Made by a program: the position numbers and the translations under genes. This document shows positions 21,901 to 55,467 of a DNA stretch of 64,000 nt, one piece after another. The DNA is taken from the NCBI GenBank assembly GCA_029721435.1, contig CM056580.1, forward strand, positions 74,425,367 through 74,489,366. The letters run 5' to 3'. The DNA is from Gymnothorax reevesii. Its lineage: Eukaryota; Chordata; Actinopteri; Anguilliformes; Muraenidae. The notes beneath the pieces were generated by a model. The model had not been told where the DNA came from, did no database searches, and saw only the letters and a program-made list of their open reading frames with translations. Each line of letters starts with the position of its first letter. Within the stretch, counting starts at the first letter, position 1.

Positions 21901-22573
21901 TCGTTGTGCAATTCCTCCACAGGCCTTTCCCCGTTTAAGGCACAGTTGGGTTATCAGCTGCCTCTTTTTCCTCATTCTGAGAGGGATTCAGAGGGCCCCT
22001 CGGTTAATTGTTTTATTCGGCATTGTCGGTCGGTTTGGACCAAGGTTCGGTCATCTCTCTTATGCGCCGTGCGGAAACAGAGGACCACTGCCGATAGGAG
22101 GCGCTGTTTGGCGCCATCATATCAGATTGGCCAGAGGGTTTGGCTTTCCACTTGGGACCTTCCTTTGAGGGTGGAGTCATGGAAGTTAGCTCCACGCTTC
22201 ATTGGCCCTTTCAAAATTGTGCGGAAGATCAAAACGGTTACCATATGGTTGCAGCTCCCTAGATCCTTGTGCATCCATCCTTTTTTTTACGTTTCTCGGT
22301 TCAAACCTGTTAGCACTAGCATCCTGGCACTGGTGGACAAACCACCACTGCCACCACGGATGTTTGAGGGGGGGCCGGTTTACACTGTGTGTCTCATCCT
22401 TGCCAAGAGGCGTGTCGGGAGCGGGGTCCAGTTCTTTGTAAATTGGGAGGGATATGAACCTGAGGAGTGGTGCTGGGTCCCTTCTCGGGATATCCTGGAT
22501 CCCACCCATATTTCAGAGTTCCATGCACGAGGTTCTGGTAGAACGTCCGGAGCCGTTCCTTCGAGGGGGGTCC
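18952..22573 (+). pseudogene. Chromodomain Ty3/gypsy gag-pol, degraded, integrase core deleted
   Basis: In order: gag N-terminus (SLRALSAQITQ), gag (19093-19521), a zinc knuckle that has lost its first cysteine (NCNKPGHIHPRC), protease FLDSG near 19870, RT with KKDGSLRP and NRYPLPL, a damaged active site ([10 protein letters not shown], lacking the residues before DD), thumb and RNase H ([28 protein letters not shown]). At about 21893 the frame jumps from KPDALS straight to GLSPFKAQLGYQ, so the integrase core is gone. The integrase C-terminus (FIGPFKIVRKI) and a chromodomain (VQFFVNWEGYEPEEWCWVP) remain. Many stops and shifts are present. A block of about 30 bp (TTTTGGGGCAGTCAGAATAA) is present twice, at 20138 and 20401. 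The chromodomain places it among chromoviruses; such domains guide integration to chromatin. Confidence 0.9.
22562..22573 (+). promoter_or_regulatory. Polypurine tract of the chromodomain gypsy
   Basis: CGAGGGGGGTCC lies immediately before a TGTCATAG start, as expected at the 3' LTR boundary. Confidence 0.6.
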
Positions 22574-23959
22574 TGTCATAGTTTGGGTGGTGTGCTTGTG
22601 TGAAGGACTTTCCTTTGTGGCTCTCATCGAATTCCTTTTCCCACCTGGTTCATCAGCCATAGGCGGCACTTTCACCTAAGTCTGTCTAAGCCGGATGTCC
22701 GCCAAGCCTCCTTAGCTGGAGTGCCTGATTTCAGTTTTCAATGTAGCCAGAAGTTATCTCTTGTAAGGGATTCGTTGGATAAGCCTTCACGGTATATTTG
22801 CGATTCATATTTCTTTAGGGAAATTTCCTTTTTGATTCCTTCCCTTTGATCCCTTCCTTTTCTTTCCTTGTGGTCGCACCAATTTAGGGTGCTTTGTCTT
22901 TCTCGGTTCTTAAGTTATTTTCCTTTTGCTCTCCCTGTTTGTTTTTCCCCTCTTGCTTTGCTTCCTGGTTCGGATTGCTGGGTGTCTTTTGTAAGTGCAA
23001 GAGCTGTTTCTGTTGCCTTTTTTGTGTTTCTCTCTGAGGGTATTTTAAGTCCTTGCTTGTCTGATTCTCTCACGCTGCTGCATTTGCCTCCCTACTTCCT
23101 CAGCCATTACATCTCTATTACTTCAAGCCTTCTTGACGGTGTCTGTTGAGTCATAAATATTACTTGTTCCACTTGAATGGCACCTAGCGTTTTTATTCCT
23201 CACTAAACTCCACTCCATATTATTTCCCGCTAAGCCATTTTCGTCCCATCCCTTCCTCTTTTTAGGGAGGGTCCATTCTCAAGTCGTCCTCCTCTCCTCC
23301 CCTCTCCTCTCCTCAGCAGAAGGTACCACACAGACACACACGCGATACACCTCCTCCTCCACACACACGCTGTCTGTGTAGTTGGCACGGACTGTTGGGA
23401 TGGGTGTTAATCAAAACAAACCAATTGTCTTGTTGTCCTCCTCACATGCTACTGGCCTGAGTGGCCTCTGATTGGCCTGAAAAAAAGTCAGACAGCTGCG
23501 AGTCACGACGCCGGCCGACGGGCAGTCAGTAGAAGGGAAAAAAAAACGTCATGCAGGCGGCAGCCGGCAGGCTAGGAGGCCAAGCACATACCAGCGCATT
23601 GGGAAAACTCCCGTATCTCCCGTTGGCCAGTCCAGGCCTGGTTACATCCCTCACTGCCCTATGAAGATGCTCACTTTTTAGTTTATTAGGCTGCTCGGCA
23701 GTATTTGTGTTCTCCCCTCCTTTTTACAGGTGAGGCTTATAATGAGTGGGTGGGTCTTCTCCCGAAGACCAGTTAAGCCCTGCAGAACAATGGAGTGCTT
23801 TAGGAAGCTGTTGGCTCCCATGCTGTTTGAGCCTTGCACATTTCTTTTGAGCGTTCCTCCATTTTATTGTTTAAATTGTATTATAAATTAAAACCCCCAG
23901 ACTTGAGTTATTGTGACTTTTTGTCGTTTGTGTTATGATCAGTGTGCCTGGCCGTAACA
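22574..23959 (+). repeat. Probable 3' LTR of the chromodomain gypsy
   Basis: It begins TGTCATAG after the polypurine tract. The proposed end is ...GGCCGTAACA at 23959. It is pyrimidine-rich with CT runs and an AATTAAAA near the end. No second LTR is available for comparison because the 5' end of the element is missing, so the right boundary is a guess. Confidence 0.45.
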
Positions 23960-25300
23960 GACTGCCAGAGAATGTTGTGTCTCTGCTGTTGGATCCTGCT
24001 CCATGATTGAAGGCATTTAATGCCATCTGCTGGTTACTATACATAGTACTTCTTCAGGCCACATTGTAGGAGTTGAAAAACTTTACGAAGTGAAATAAGT
24101 ACACTGACTCGGCCAATTTAAAAAAAGTTAGCTGTGTCTCGAGTCACTCAATACTCACTATATAGAGCACTTTATATTGGGTTTGCCATTTTGTAGTGCT
24201 GTCCGAATTGCTACTAGGAATTATTATCCCCTATATAGTGAACTCATTACATACCACTATCCTCTGCAAAATGTAGTGATCAACCGATGGTCACTAACCC
24301 AGGACTATGTCCCATCATGCATTGCACACAAATTGAAGAGGAGCAAGATGATGTCAATAACAGCGCCGACAAAACAAGCCAGGTTATAAATCCTCAAAAT
24401 AGAGCATATTTAACTGCTGGGATACATATTGGTGTATCTGTGTCTTGTCACAAAAGTTCAGCCACCTAGCATAAAACATAAGGATGTAACAATGACATGA
24501 ATCACTGAACCCCCAAATTCAGCTTACTGCATTTTTTGCATTGCCGATTTTGGGGTAGGGTTGAAAAAAAGGTGTTACACAGCAAAAGCTGCGAATGCTG
24601 CAATGCTATCATCTATTTTCTACTTCTAAGGATACACGCTTTGCCAAAAAATCACTGTGCGCATTCATACCCACAGATGGTTCCAATGACCAAAATTTTG
24701 GTTCCTGGCTCATGGACTACCGGTAGTGACATATTAGTGAATTCAATGAGTTTTACAGTTCGGTACCTGAGAAAAATTGAAATGCCAGTGCCAGTTTGGA
24801 GAGGTCACGTAGACATTCTCAAACTAAAAGCTCTCTAATTTTGCTCTGATTTACTTGGTTAGAATAAAGTTTGGCACAGATAATGGTGAGATTCTGTGCA
24901 GCAATTTTTTGAGGTTCCAGACTGCAACTGAATAATTTTAAAAAGGATAAAAGTAAAACTTTGTAAGGCGCACAAGATGTTTCATTTATGCTATATTCAA
25001 TCTCCATTTACTCTGACTCAGTGGCATATACACTGATTCTAACACCATGACAAAAATCCCCAAGATGTTACCTTTATTACCTGGCCCCCCTCTAGGGGGA
25101 GCCAGGTTAAGCAATGATCATGTCTGTGTGTGTGTATGTGTGTTTCTGTCACTCTGTCTGTCAGCCCGTGGCTGGGGCCAGGTCTGCTATCTCTGATTGC
25201 CTTGTTATGATTATGATTATTCAAATGGACCAAGTAGTCGCAGAGATATACTCATTCATTTTGGGCATGTCATTTTTGAACCAGAGGCTCAGGGCTTAAG
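23960..25300. other. Non-coding interval with minor repeats
   Basis: No gene signature. The stretch around 24150-24330 (CACTATATAGAGCAC..., ACTATATAG words) looks like a dispersed fish repeat. CCTGGCCCCCCTCTAGGGGGAGCCAGG at 25080-25106, written here in parts as CCTGGCCCCCC and GGGGGAGCCAGG, is a near-perfect palindrome followed by a GT and CTGTC run. Confidence 0.45.
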
Positions 25301-25309
25301 AGGATGAAA

Positions 25310-25660
25310 TGTGAGCAGCCCAAGCACTTCGGTCGACCTCCTGGTATGTTCGTTGCACCATTCTGTTCAATGTAGGGTAGCATATTGCCTGCTTTTTTCT
25401 GATAGTGGAATGTCTGTTCTGTTAAAGTATATTTCAGATACTACTCACTTATGAGGAACAAGTACAATTCACTAAGATGTGGAAAGTGTTTATACAAAGT
25501 TGTGAGCTTGGAAGTGAAGAAAAATGGACAAAATTCTAAACTTTCTTGGAGACAAGGTGTGTTCTTGGTTTAGAGAGGTTACTGGTGACCAATGATGTCC
25601 AATTGCGCCTGTATTGATGAACTCATGCTAAATTCAATCAGAAAATCATGAATTCCTATT
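25310..25660 (+). repeat. Unnamed dispersed repeat, copy 1
   Basis: It shares ordered blocks with 47130-47545: GGTATGTT, GCACCATTC, GTGGAATGTCTGTTCTGTT, GATGTGGAAAGTGTTTATA, GAAGAAAAATGGAC, GAGGTTACTGGTGACCA and GATGTCCAA. There are no inverted ends and no coding potential, and the family is not recognised. The flanking 25670-26470 has a 90-residue open frame (25807-26079) with no motif. Confidence 0.65.
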
Positions 25661-26475
25661 GAATTTCATGTGTCAAAAGTTTATTTGTGTTAGATATGAT
25701 TATTTTATGATTTGACAGTGCGCCATTTTGCGGGATCTGAGAGTTTGGGAAGCCATCTAGACAGCTGTCTTATTTGGCTCCAAAAGAGTAGATAATTTAG
25801 AATTTCATGCTCAGATGGAGTATTCATGTCGTCAAGGAGTTTATGATCCCGGGAATGTATAGCTTTAACCCCCAGCCATTTTTAAATTCTCAGTATTATT
25901 TAAAAGACAAAAGGAAAGAACTGATACCTGGAATGCTCTTTGGAATGGGATTCACGAAGTCATTGAAGCAAAAAGAAAAGACTCCAAGGCACTCTCTGAT
26001 TGTTCAATTCAACATGTTGAATTTTTATTCTCCTGACTTTTCAGGGTGCTTATTGGAGGGTAAACCTCACCTATTATAATTAATCTTGTCAGCCTATTGG
26101 TGTGGACAATATATAAATATGAGTGTGTATCCCCTTTTTTGAACATTTTGACCAGAGGAAGATCCAATTCGGATGAAAATGTTGTCCTTTTTTAATCAAT
26201 AAAGTTTTCTTTGGTGGCTTGGAGTAAGTGTGCAGGCGTCTCCACCATTCTTCATTGATGTGTTTTATTCGATAGCCTTGCACCTATACGTGATGTGCAT
26301 GTAACTCTTTCTTTGCACTGTATTGCATTTTGGCCATCTCTGCTCTTGATTCCAATTGTAGAAATTTCATGTGGGCTCTGTTCCTGTGTCTATGAAGTTT
26401 CAATGCCAGTGAACCAGGCTTGGGATGGAAAGATCAGATATGAATTATAGCTCACTGTAAGGTACATCTGGGTCT

Positions 26476-26810
26476 TGGACTCTGACTTTTTGTCCCTGGA
26501 CTTTACATCCCTGAATTTTTCATCCTCAAACTTTATGTCCCCTAGGAATTGTCGTCCCCGGACTCTTAAATCCCCATGGACTTTTTGTCCTCGGACTCTT
26601 CATCCCTGGATGTTTCATCCCCAATAATGCTTTGCCCTCTTCTTGCATTATAACATTATCCCTAACCCTAACCCTTATATCATAGTGATGTCTTTTGTCC
26701 GTTTGTCCAACCTTCTGTCAACAATGGAGGCACTTTTTATGATTAGGGGATGAAAAATCCTCGGGAACGAAAATTGCCTGGGGATGAAAAACCTGGGGAT
26801 GAAGAGTCCC
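26476..26810. repeat. GGACTTTTCATCCC-type minisatellite with an inverted block
   Basis: Degenerate units around GTCCCTGGACTTTTCATCC run from 26480 to 26625. The opposite-strand version (GGGGATGAAAAACCTGGGGA) appears at about 26745-26805. Between them CCCTAACCCTAACCC (26660-26674) resembles vertebrate telomere repeat. From 26830 to 28390 nothing coding is recognised, apart from a GT-rich run at 27795-27820. Confidence 0.6.
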
Positions 26811-28393
26811 ATATCCGATACATCCCACTGGTAAGCCTCAATAGTAAAGTACATTGAGAAATGAGTGGAACAATCTCCAATGGACTGATGAGTCCTAAAC
26901 TGTACTAAAATCCGGGAAAGGAAAATGGGTGAAGGAAACAGAACTACATGCAGTAATCCAAATCACATGGCGGAGAATGTAGAGGTATGGCTTGGACATG
27001 TTTGGTTTGGTTTAAAAGAAGGAGCAAGAAGACCTCTCAAAACGACAAAAAAATCTTATCAGCTCAGATCCAACAAAAAGCCTCAAGACTAAATGCATTG
27101 AACTTTGCCTCGACAAAAGGAGCGCCAGGAAGAACAGAACCTGAGGACAGCTGTAGTAGAGGCTAGGATGTGCTGCCAAGTACTCAACTTGACTTTTTTT
27201 TTAAAAGATCATATCGGGCAGTTTGTGTCCACATTCTTACGGTCCCCTAAAATGGGAGATTGTATAGAAAAAAAGTAATGATTGGACATGAAGCATTGCA
27301 TATGGATGTCATAAATTAAAGCTGGGAGTCTTCATTTTAACCTGATATTCATTATATATATGTTTTTTTTTAATTTAACATTTTTTTATATTCATTTATA
27401 ATAAGACAGAGTAATGAAAATGTAATGTTCTCCAAATACTTTTCAACCGCACTTCTCGTGAAGCAGCTCTTATGAGGATCGGCTCAGGACATGTACAGTT
27501 GTTGTCATGTTATTAGCTGACAGCTGTTTGCTGTGGACTACTTGTAAAATATGCACTGGACTAGACTGTATACATTATGTAATTACAAGACAATATATTC
27601 ATTCAACCAAAAAGGTGTGATGGCTCAGAATTTCATCATAAATGAACCACTGGATGAAGTAAGCATGGTTTTGTGGTTTTTGTTGGCTTTTTGCTTTCAT
27701 TTATTTCTTTAAGCGGTTGATATGATGTACCGACTTCTTGGTTTTGGAGATAGCACCTTGTTGGACAAAGGTTAAGTGAACATTTGAGAGTTTGTGTGTG
27801 AGCGTGTGTGTATGTATGCACTTGTGCGACTATTTTTTGCTATCTGTGTGAATGTGTCACGGAAACATCCCCCAGTTCCATTCCTTAAACTTTTGCTGTG
27901 TTTTTATTTCCCTCCTGTGGACTTTATCAGTATTGCAGATCCATGTTGAGCAGTGATTCCGCTTTGGGGGGCATTTTAACTCACAAATCTCAGGAGACTG
28001 AATGAAAGCAGATGCAATTTTCACATTATTTTTGTAGATTATGGTCAGCCTCACCATTCTCAGATTCTAAATATATCAACTTTCTCTGGCCTTTCGATAT
28101 GTTAACCAGATGCTTTCAAGGAATTATGGTTTGTGGAATTTTTTTCCACTGTAATTTAGACTCAATCGAGGGATTTAGGGTTACATTACATCAAAATTAA
28201 TGGCTCCGCTTTGGATTGTGGTTTTGACTCAAGTAGTTGTATCTCCATATTAGTGATCCTGTATATCCTCCAACCAGCTTCTGGAGTTGGATCTTTATTT
28301 GAGAATGCTGAGTGGGACTTTTATGACAATTATCAGCCATCATTCATAAAAGCTATTTCTTGAGTATGAGATGCAATGTAGAGAACTATTAAT

Positions 28394-28399
28394 TTTATT
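28394..28399 (-). promoter_or_regulatory. Candidate polyadenylation signal of ido1
   Basis: AATAAA on the minus strand lies about 108 bp after the ido1 stop codon. It is the nearest canonical hexamer I noticed; transcript data would be needed to confirm use. Confidence 0.45.
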
Positions 28400-28506
28400 T
28401 TTGAAAAATTGTTCTCTGCCAAGTTTGATGTGGTTGCAGGTTCTGGATACTACAATAGCTGAGGTAAATGTGTGTCTTGGGAACAGGGGGATGGAGCAAC
28501 AGTGGT

Positions 28507-50095
<21,589 letters not shown>

Positions 50096-50097
50096 TA

Positions 50098-52330
50098 CAA
50101 ACCAATGAAGTTGGGATATTGTGTAAAACGTGAATAAAAACAGACACAACGATTTGCAAATCCTTTTTGATCATGTTCAATAGAGTACACTACAAAGACA
50201 AGATATTTAATGTTCAAACAAATTATTAATTGTGTTTTTGGAAATATTCCCTCATTTTGAATTTGATGCCTGCAAAATGTTCCGAAAAAGCTGAGACAGG
50301 GGCATCTTTACCATTGTGTTACATCACCTTTCCTTTTAACATCACTCAGTAAACATTTGGGAACTGAGGACACTAATTGTTGAAGCTTTGTAGGTGGAAT
50401 TCTTTCTCATTCTTGCTTGAAGTACGACTTCAGTCGCTCAACAGTCCGAGGTCTCCTTTGTTGTATTTTGCGCTTCATAATACGCCACACATTTTCAATC
50501 GGAGACAGGTTAGGACTGACGACAGGCCAGTCTATTACCTGCACTCTTTTACTAAAAAGCCACACTGTTGTAACGTGCAGAATGTGGCTTGGTATTGTCT
50601 TATTTTGTGTCCCTGTAAAATATGTTGCTTAGAAGGCAGCAGATGTTGCTCCAAAACCTGTATGTAGCTTTTCTCATTAATGGTACCCTTACCCATGCCA
50701 TGGGTACTAGCACTTCCCTATTTAGATGCTGGCTTTTGGACTGCGCTGAGAACAGTCTGGATGGTCCTTTTCCTCTTTAGGTCAGAGGACACGATACTCA
50801 CAATTTCCAAAAATAATTTGAAATGTGGACTCGTCAGACCAGAGCACACTTTTCCACTTTGCGTCAATCCATCTCAGATGCCCCGGGCCCAGAGAAGCCT
50901 ACAGCGTTTATGGGTGTTGTTGATAAATGGCTTTTGCTTTGCATGGTCGAGTTTTAACTTGCACTTATAGATGTAGCAACAAACATGTGTTAAAGGAGAA
51001 TTTCAGTGTGAAATTGACTTGGGGTGTTTTGAAACATGATAACGAGTAATAACCTTTGTCGAATACCCCACCTCCATACGCACGCAACGTTTTGAAATAA
51101 ATGGCACTTTAGCCGAAGCTCCCAACAGGCTTACAATGGTGGTGAATCGGGCATAACGTTGCCATGCAAAGAAATCGCTATTTTTTTCATCATTTAATTT
51201 ACAAGGCTCAAAGTAGCACCACACTTGATCGCTAGAATTCCGAGGGCCCTGACATTTAAACCAAGGCACTGAGAACATTGAAAATGCACAGGTAGTTTAT
51301 TTAAAAAGACTGTTCATGCAAACCTTACCTTGAGGTAGTTTCCGGTCGCCCCCATCTTGAAACTCACAATAAGTCAAATTGACGAGCACGAAGAAATAGA
51401 TTGCAAACTATTCCCCCATCCTTCCTATCCGTCCGTGCTCGCCAATCGCCTTATCGTGACTTTCAAGATGGAGGCCACTGGAAACTACCTCAAGGTAAGG
51501 TTTGCATAAACAGCCCTTTTTAATAAACTACCTGTTCCTTTTTTCAAGTTTTCAGTGCCTCGTTTTAAATGTCAGGGCCCTCGCAAGTCTAGTGATCAAT
51601 TGTGGAGCAATTGTGGAGCGACAAAGGTTAGTATTCGTTATCATATTTCAATACACCCCAAGTCAATTTCAGACCGGAATTCTCCTTTAATTGACAATGG
51701 TTTTCCTGAGCCCACGTGGTAATATCCTTTACAGAATGATATAGGTTTTTAATACAGTGTCGTCAGAGGGACCGACAGTTACAGGCATTCAATGTTGGTT
51801 TTCGGCCTTGCCGCTTTCGTGTAGAGATTCCTCCGGATTCTCTGAATCTTTTGACGATATTATGGAATAAATTCCTTGCAATTGCACATTGAGAAACGTT
51901 GCTCTCAAGCTGTTGGACTATTTGGTCACGCAGTTGTTCACAAAGTGGTTAACCTTGTCCTATCCTTGCTTGCGAACGACTGAGCCTATCAGAGATGCTC
52001 CTTTTATACCTAATCATGACACTCACCTGTTTCCAATTAGCCTGTTCACTTGTGGAATGTTCCAAACAGGTGTTTTTTGAGTATTCCTTTCCCAGTCTTT
52101 TGTTGCCCATGTCCCAGCTTTTTTAGAACATCTTGCAAGCATCAAAATCAAAATGGGTGAATAATAAAAAAAAAACAAAAAAACAATAAAGTTTATCACT
52201 TTGAATATGAAATATCTTGTCTTTGTAGTGCACTCAGTTGAATATAGGTCGAAATGGATTTGCAAATCATTGCATTCTGTTTCTATTCACGTTTTACTCA
52301 ATGTCCCAATTTCATTGGAATTGGGGTTTG
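50098..52330 (-). mobile_element. Tc1-like transposon, old degraded copy C, with a TTAA element inside
   Basis: The ends CAAACCAATGAAGTTGGGAT and, reversed, CAAACCCCAATTCCAATGAA are flanked by TA (50096-50097 and 52331-52332). The terminal regions and transposase relate to copies A and B but with many changes. The minus-strand transposase is scattered over all frames; recognisable pieces correspond to the HTH near 51780-51960 and the catalytic region at 50400-50950. It is interrupted at 50990-51690 by the TTAA foldback. Confidence 0.82.
50994..51686. mobile_element. TTAA-target foldback element, 693 bp
   Basis: The ends AGGAGAATTTCAGTGTGAAA and, reversed, AGGAGAATTCCGGTCTGAAA are flanked by TTAA (50990-50993 and 51687-51690). 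Inverted arms run nearly to the centre near 51410 (GGTAGTTTCCGGTCGCCCCC against CATCTTG...; both arms carry CTTACCTTGAGGTAGTTTCC). The right arm lacks about 150 bp present in the left. No protein is encoded. Arm fragments of the same family are at 16190 and 18804. Confidence 0.82.
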
Positions 52331-52621
52331 TATATTCTTCCTACCCTCTGGTCTAGCTAGCCTTGTTTGAAGGCGTGTTAACTCCCTAAAGCCCATCGTC
52401 CCCTTGGCGGTAACACCAGTGTAACGAGGCTTTCAAACGATGTGCTGTGAGTCTCTGACCTTTAAACGCATAATTGGTTCGAGGTGACTCTGTCAAAGAT
52501 CGCTTTATTAATCACACAATTTATTTACTGAAAAATCAATACCAATATATAAGCCTGTGATTATTAAGAAAGTATTAACAAATGACAGATCACTGAAGGG
52601 TAACACTGACAGCAGACTTAA

Positions 52622-54038
52622 AGGGGAACTCCGGTCAATTTCAACACGTATCTTTGTTGTTTGTGGTGAAGGAGTACTGTCAATAGCGAGACAAACGAAG
52701 AAATTTGGTTTTGCCTACACCGAGTTATGCTCCTGCTAAAGTTCGCACCTAAGCTGCTCCAATGGGGCAGGCTTTTAACGTGCTTTTAGCGTCTTAACAC
52801 GATTGTGATGTCATTTCAAGTCCATAGCCATGTTCACCTAACCCTTCCAAGTGACCACAATGAATTTCACTACAGTAGCTGAATTAGAAATGTATAAAAA
52901 TTGAGCTAATTTACTCAGTGCACGTACCTCTGTTTACTTCCTGTTTTCCGATGAAGTCCACACTGGTCGACTGTCGAACTCGAAAAATCCAATATTCCAA
53001 AATGTAATTTTTTCCACCAAAAAACATGCTTACGAACCGCTGTGGTTATGTCCATTGCGATGACTGTGTAGCAACATAGCTACACTGCAGCCTAACATCA
53101 CAACTACATTTTAATACTCGCGCGCAGTCTCATTGGGAATTAGCACTACAGATGAGTGTCGGCCACATCCGCGGAGATCTGACAGCTGACTTTCTTCCTC
53201 TGTGGTCATTGCGATGCAGTACCCACAGGAGCACCACCACGTCTCCGCACTTTGTGGCCGTGAAGCAGCCTGAGCCTGCTCCTCTGCTTCTGCCGCTCTT
53301 TCGACATCTTGTGCCAATAACTCTTCGTCCGTATATTCAGGTTCGAAGAGGTAACCCCGGCCATCAAACTCAAAAAACTCCTCGTGTTCCACATCGGATT
53401 CGGATGAACTATCCATCAGAGCAAATATTTTCAAGATACTGAACAAATGTCGTTGTCGTTCCAACGCTCCGTCTTCGTCTGAGATCTCTGCGGATGTTGC
53501 CGACACTCACCTGAAGTGCTAATTCCCAATGAGACTGCGCGCGAGTATTAAAATGTAGTTGTGATGTTAGGCTGCAGTGTAGCTATGTTGCTACACAGTC
53601 ATCGCAATGGACATAACCACACCAGTTCGTAAGCATGTTTTTTGGTGGAAAAATTACATTTTGGAATATTGGATTTTTCAAGTTCGACAATGGACTAGTG
53701 TGGACTTCATTGGAAAACAGGAAGTAAACAAAGGTAAGTGCACTGAGTAAATTAGCTCAATTTTTATACATTTCTAGTTCAGCTACTGTAGTGAAATTCA
53801 TTGCGGTCACTTGGAAGGGTTAGGTGAACATGGCTATGGACTTGAAATGACATCATGATCATGTTAAGACGCTAAAAGCACGTTAAAAGCCTGCCCCATT
53901 GGAGCCGCTTAGGTACGAACTTTAGCAGGAGCCAACTCGGTGTAGGCAAAACCAAATTTCTTCATTTGTCTCGCTATTGAAAGTACTCCTTCACCACAAA
54001 CAACAAAGATACGTGTTGAAATTGACCGGAGTTCCCCT
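52622..54038. mobile_element. TTAA foldback element with ~560-bp inverted arms and a coding centre
   Basis: The ends AGGGGAACTCCGGTCAATTT are the same at both sides and flanked by TTAA (52618-52621 and 54039-54042). The arms 52622-53183 and 53478-54038 are close inverted copies with only scattered differences. The single-copy centre is about 294 bp and is read on the minus strand as part of the P2X7-like frame at 53111-53506. No transposase is present. Confidence 0.85.
53111..53506 (-). CDS. P2X7 C-terminus-like zinc-binding domain fragment inside the foldback
   Basis: The 131-residue frame has no ATG at its start (GTG at 53506). It has an acidic N-part (DSSSESDVEHEEFFEF), then GYLFEPEYTDEELLAQDVE, a Glu/Ala-rich helix, and WWCSCGYCIAMTTEEES. 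The order FEPEYTDEEL, then WCxCGxC and M.TEEES, is that of the many fish proteins annotated P2X purinoceptor 7-like, whose cysteine-rich C-terminal domain binds zinc. The CC that should follow TEEES is missing: here the frame enters the inverted arm and ends GCGRHSSVVLI... to a stop. It is therefore a captured or remnant first coding exon rather than a complete gene. A CAGGTGAGT at its 5' edge resembles a splice donor. Expression is unknown. Confidence 0.65.
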   Translation of the reverse strand: MSATSAEISDEDGALERQRHLFSILKIFALMDSSSESDVEHEEFFEFDGRGYLFEPEYTDEELLAQDVERAAEAEEQAQAASRPQSAETWWCSCGYCIAMTTEEESQLSDLRGCGRHSSVVLIPNETAREY

Positions 54039-54094
54039 TTAATGGTGAAATTGTAAGGATGGAGAAAAAAGAAATAATATCAAAAAATAATTAA

Positions 54095-55315
54095 AGGGAT
54101 AGTTAACTTTTTTGAAGTGGGGTTGTATGAGCTACTTATTGCGCTTACTTACATTAGATGCAGTAGAAAGCTCTCTGATCTCCAGGTAGCCGCATCAGGG
54201 CATAGTGCTGGGTGGAAATTTAGGCGATACACTGTTGTGAATGGAAACACAGAAACAGCATATTTTCGAGGCCTAAAAGAAGTCCTACCTGAAAATGATA
54301 CACCATTCCAATTGTAAGATATATTTGAAAAAATTACAGCACTTTAGCTGCTCGGAAAAAAAAAAAAACAGTTGCTCTTGAACTAACCAACTGACATATT
54401 CCTCCGCGAGGCGCATCGTAGTTTACTGTGCGCAGTAGCGATCAGCTGTTTGGGGCAGACTCTGAGTGGTTTGCGCAGAGACAGCATTTCAATGGCATGG
54501 AGTCATGTCTCAAATTTAAAAAAAAAAAATTCCCTATAATAACCAGCACAGCAGATACACAGTATGAGGCTATGGTGACCGTATGCGATATCAATTTCTG
54601 CTGCAATGTTACATTAGACTTTTTTACAGACGTTCCACTCTTTCACCTGATGCTTGGGTACAGCAGTGCTCTTCAGCGTGCACTGTTGAGAATTCCCTGA
54701 ATGTAGCCTCACAAAATCTTCTTTGGAAAAATGAATAGTGCAAACACAGAGTTCTTTTAGGAATATGGGTGGTGTATCAATATTGGACCATTTTCGAAAT
54801 ATGTGCTCAAGTTAAATGTCTTTCCGACCTAACAACCGCAATTAAGCCGCTTTCACACTGGACGCAAAACAAATTTTTTGCACACAGTTTTGCACACATT
54901 CAAAGTCAATGCGAAGATGTAAATACAGGTGTTTGTGCAAGCAGCTTTATTGTGACCCAAACAGCTGATCGCTACAGGGCGCAGTGAACTACGATGCACC
55001 TCGCAGAGGAATACGTCAGTTGGTTAGTTCACGTGCAACTGTGTTTTTTTCCAAGCAGCTAAAGTGCAGTAATTTTTTTTAAATATAGCGTACAATTGAA
55101 ATGGTGTATTATTTTCAGGTAGGACCTCTTCTAGGCCGCGAAAATATGCTGTTTCTTTTTTTCCATTCACAACAGTGTTTCGCTTAAATTTCCACCCAGC
55201 ACTATGCCCTGGTGCGGCTACCTGGAGGAGATCAGAGAGTTTCTACTACATCAAATGTAAGTAGTGGCAATTTGTAGCTCATACAACCCCACTTCAAAAA
55301 AAGTGAACTATCCCT
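54095..55315. mobile_element. TTAA foldback element (AGGGATAGTT type), 1221 bp
   Basis: The ends AGGGATAGTTAACTTTTTTG and, reversed, AGGGATAGTTCACTTTTTTT are flanked by TTAA (54091-54094 and 55316-55319). Inverted arms 54095-54460 and 54951-55315 share GTAGCCGCA/TGCGGCTAC, CACTGTTGTGAATGGAA and GCGATCAGCTGTTTGG words. The centre (54461-54950) is non-coding, with a run of A near 54522. It lies only 52 bp from the preceding TTAA element. Confidence 0.85.
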
Positions 55316-55467
55316 TTAAGGAACATAGTGCTTTACCTGAATTCCATCTCCCATTCTATGATTTTTTAACAGTGCAACATACAGCCTTGTGCAAGTTAAT
55401 AATAAAGTAGGATGGAATTGGAATTTTTTTTTTTTTACTTTAAGAGCATCTACACTCAGCACACATT

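Noticed and set aside
26840..27190. Possible Tc1/mariner remnant (TGGACTGATGAGTCC resembling a WTDES motif)
   Set aside because: Only one short motif is suggestive; no terminal repeats and no second catalytic motif.
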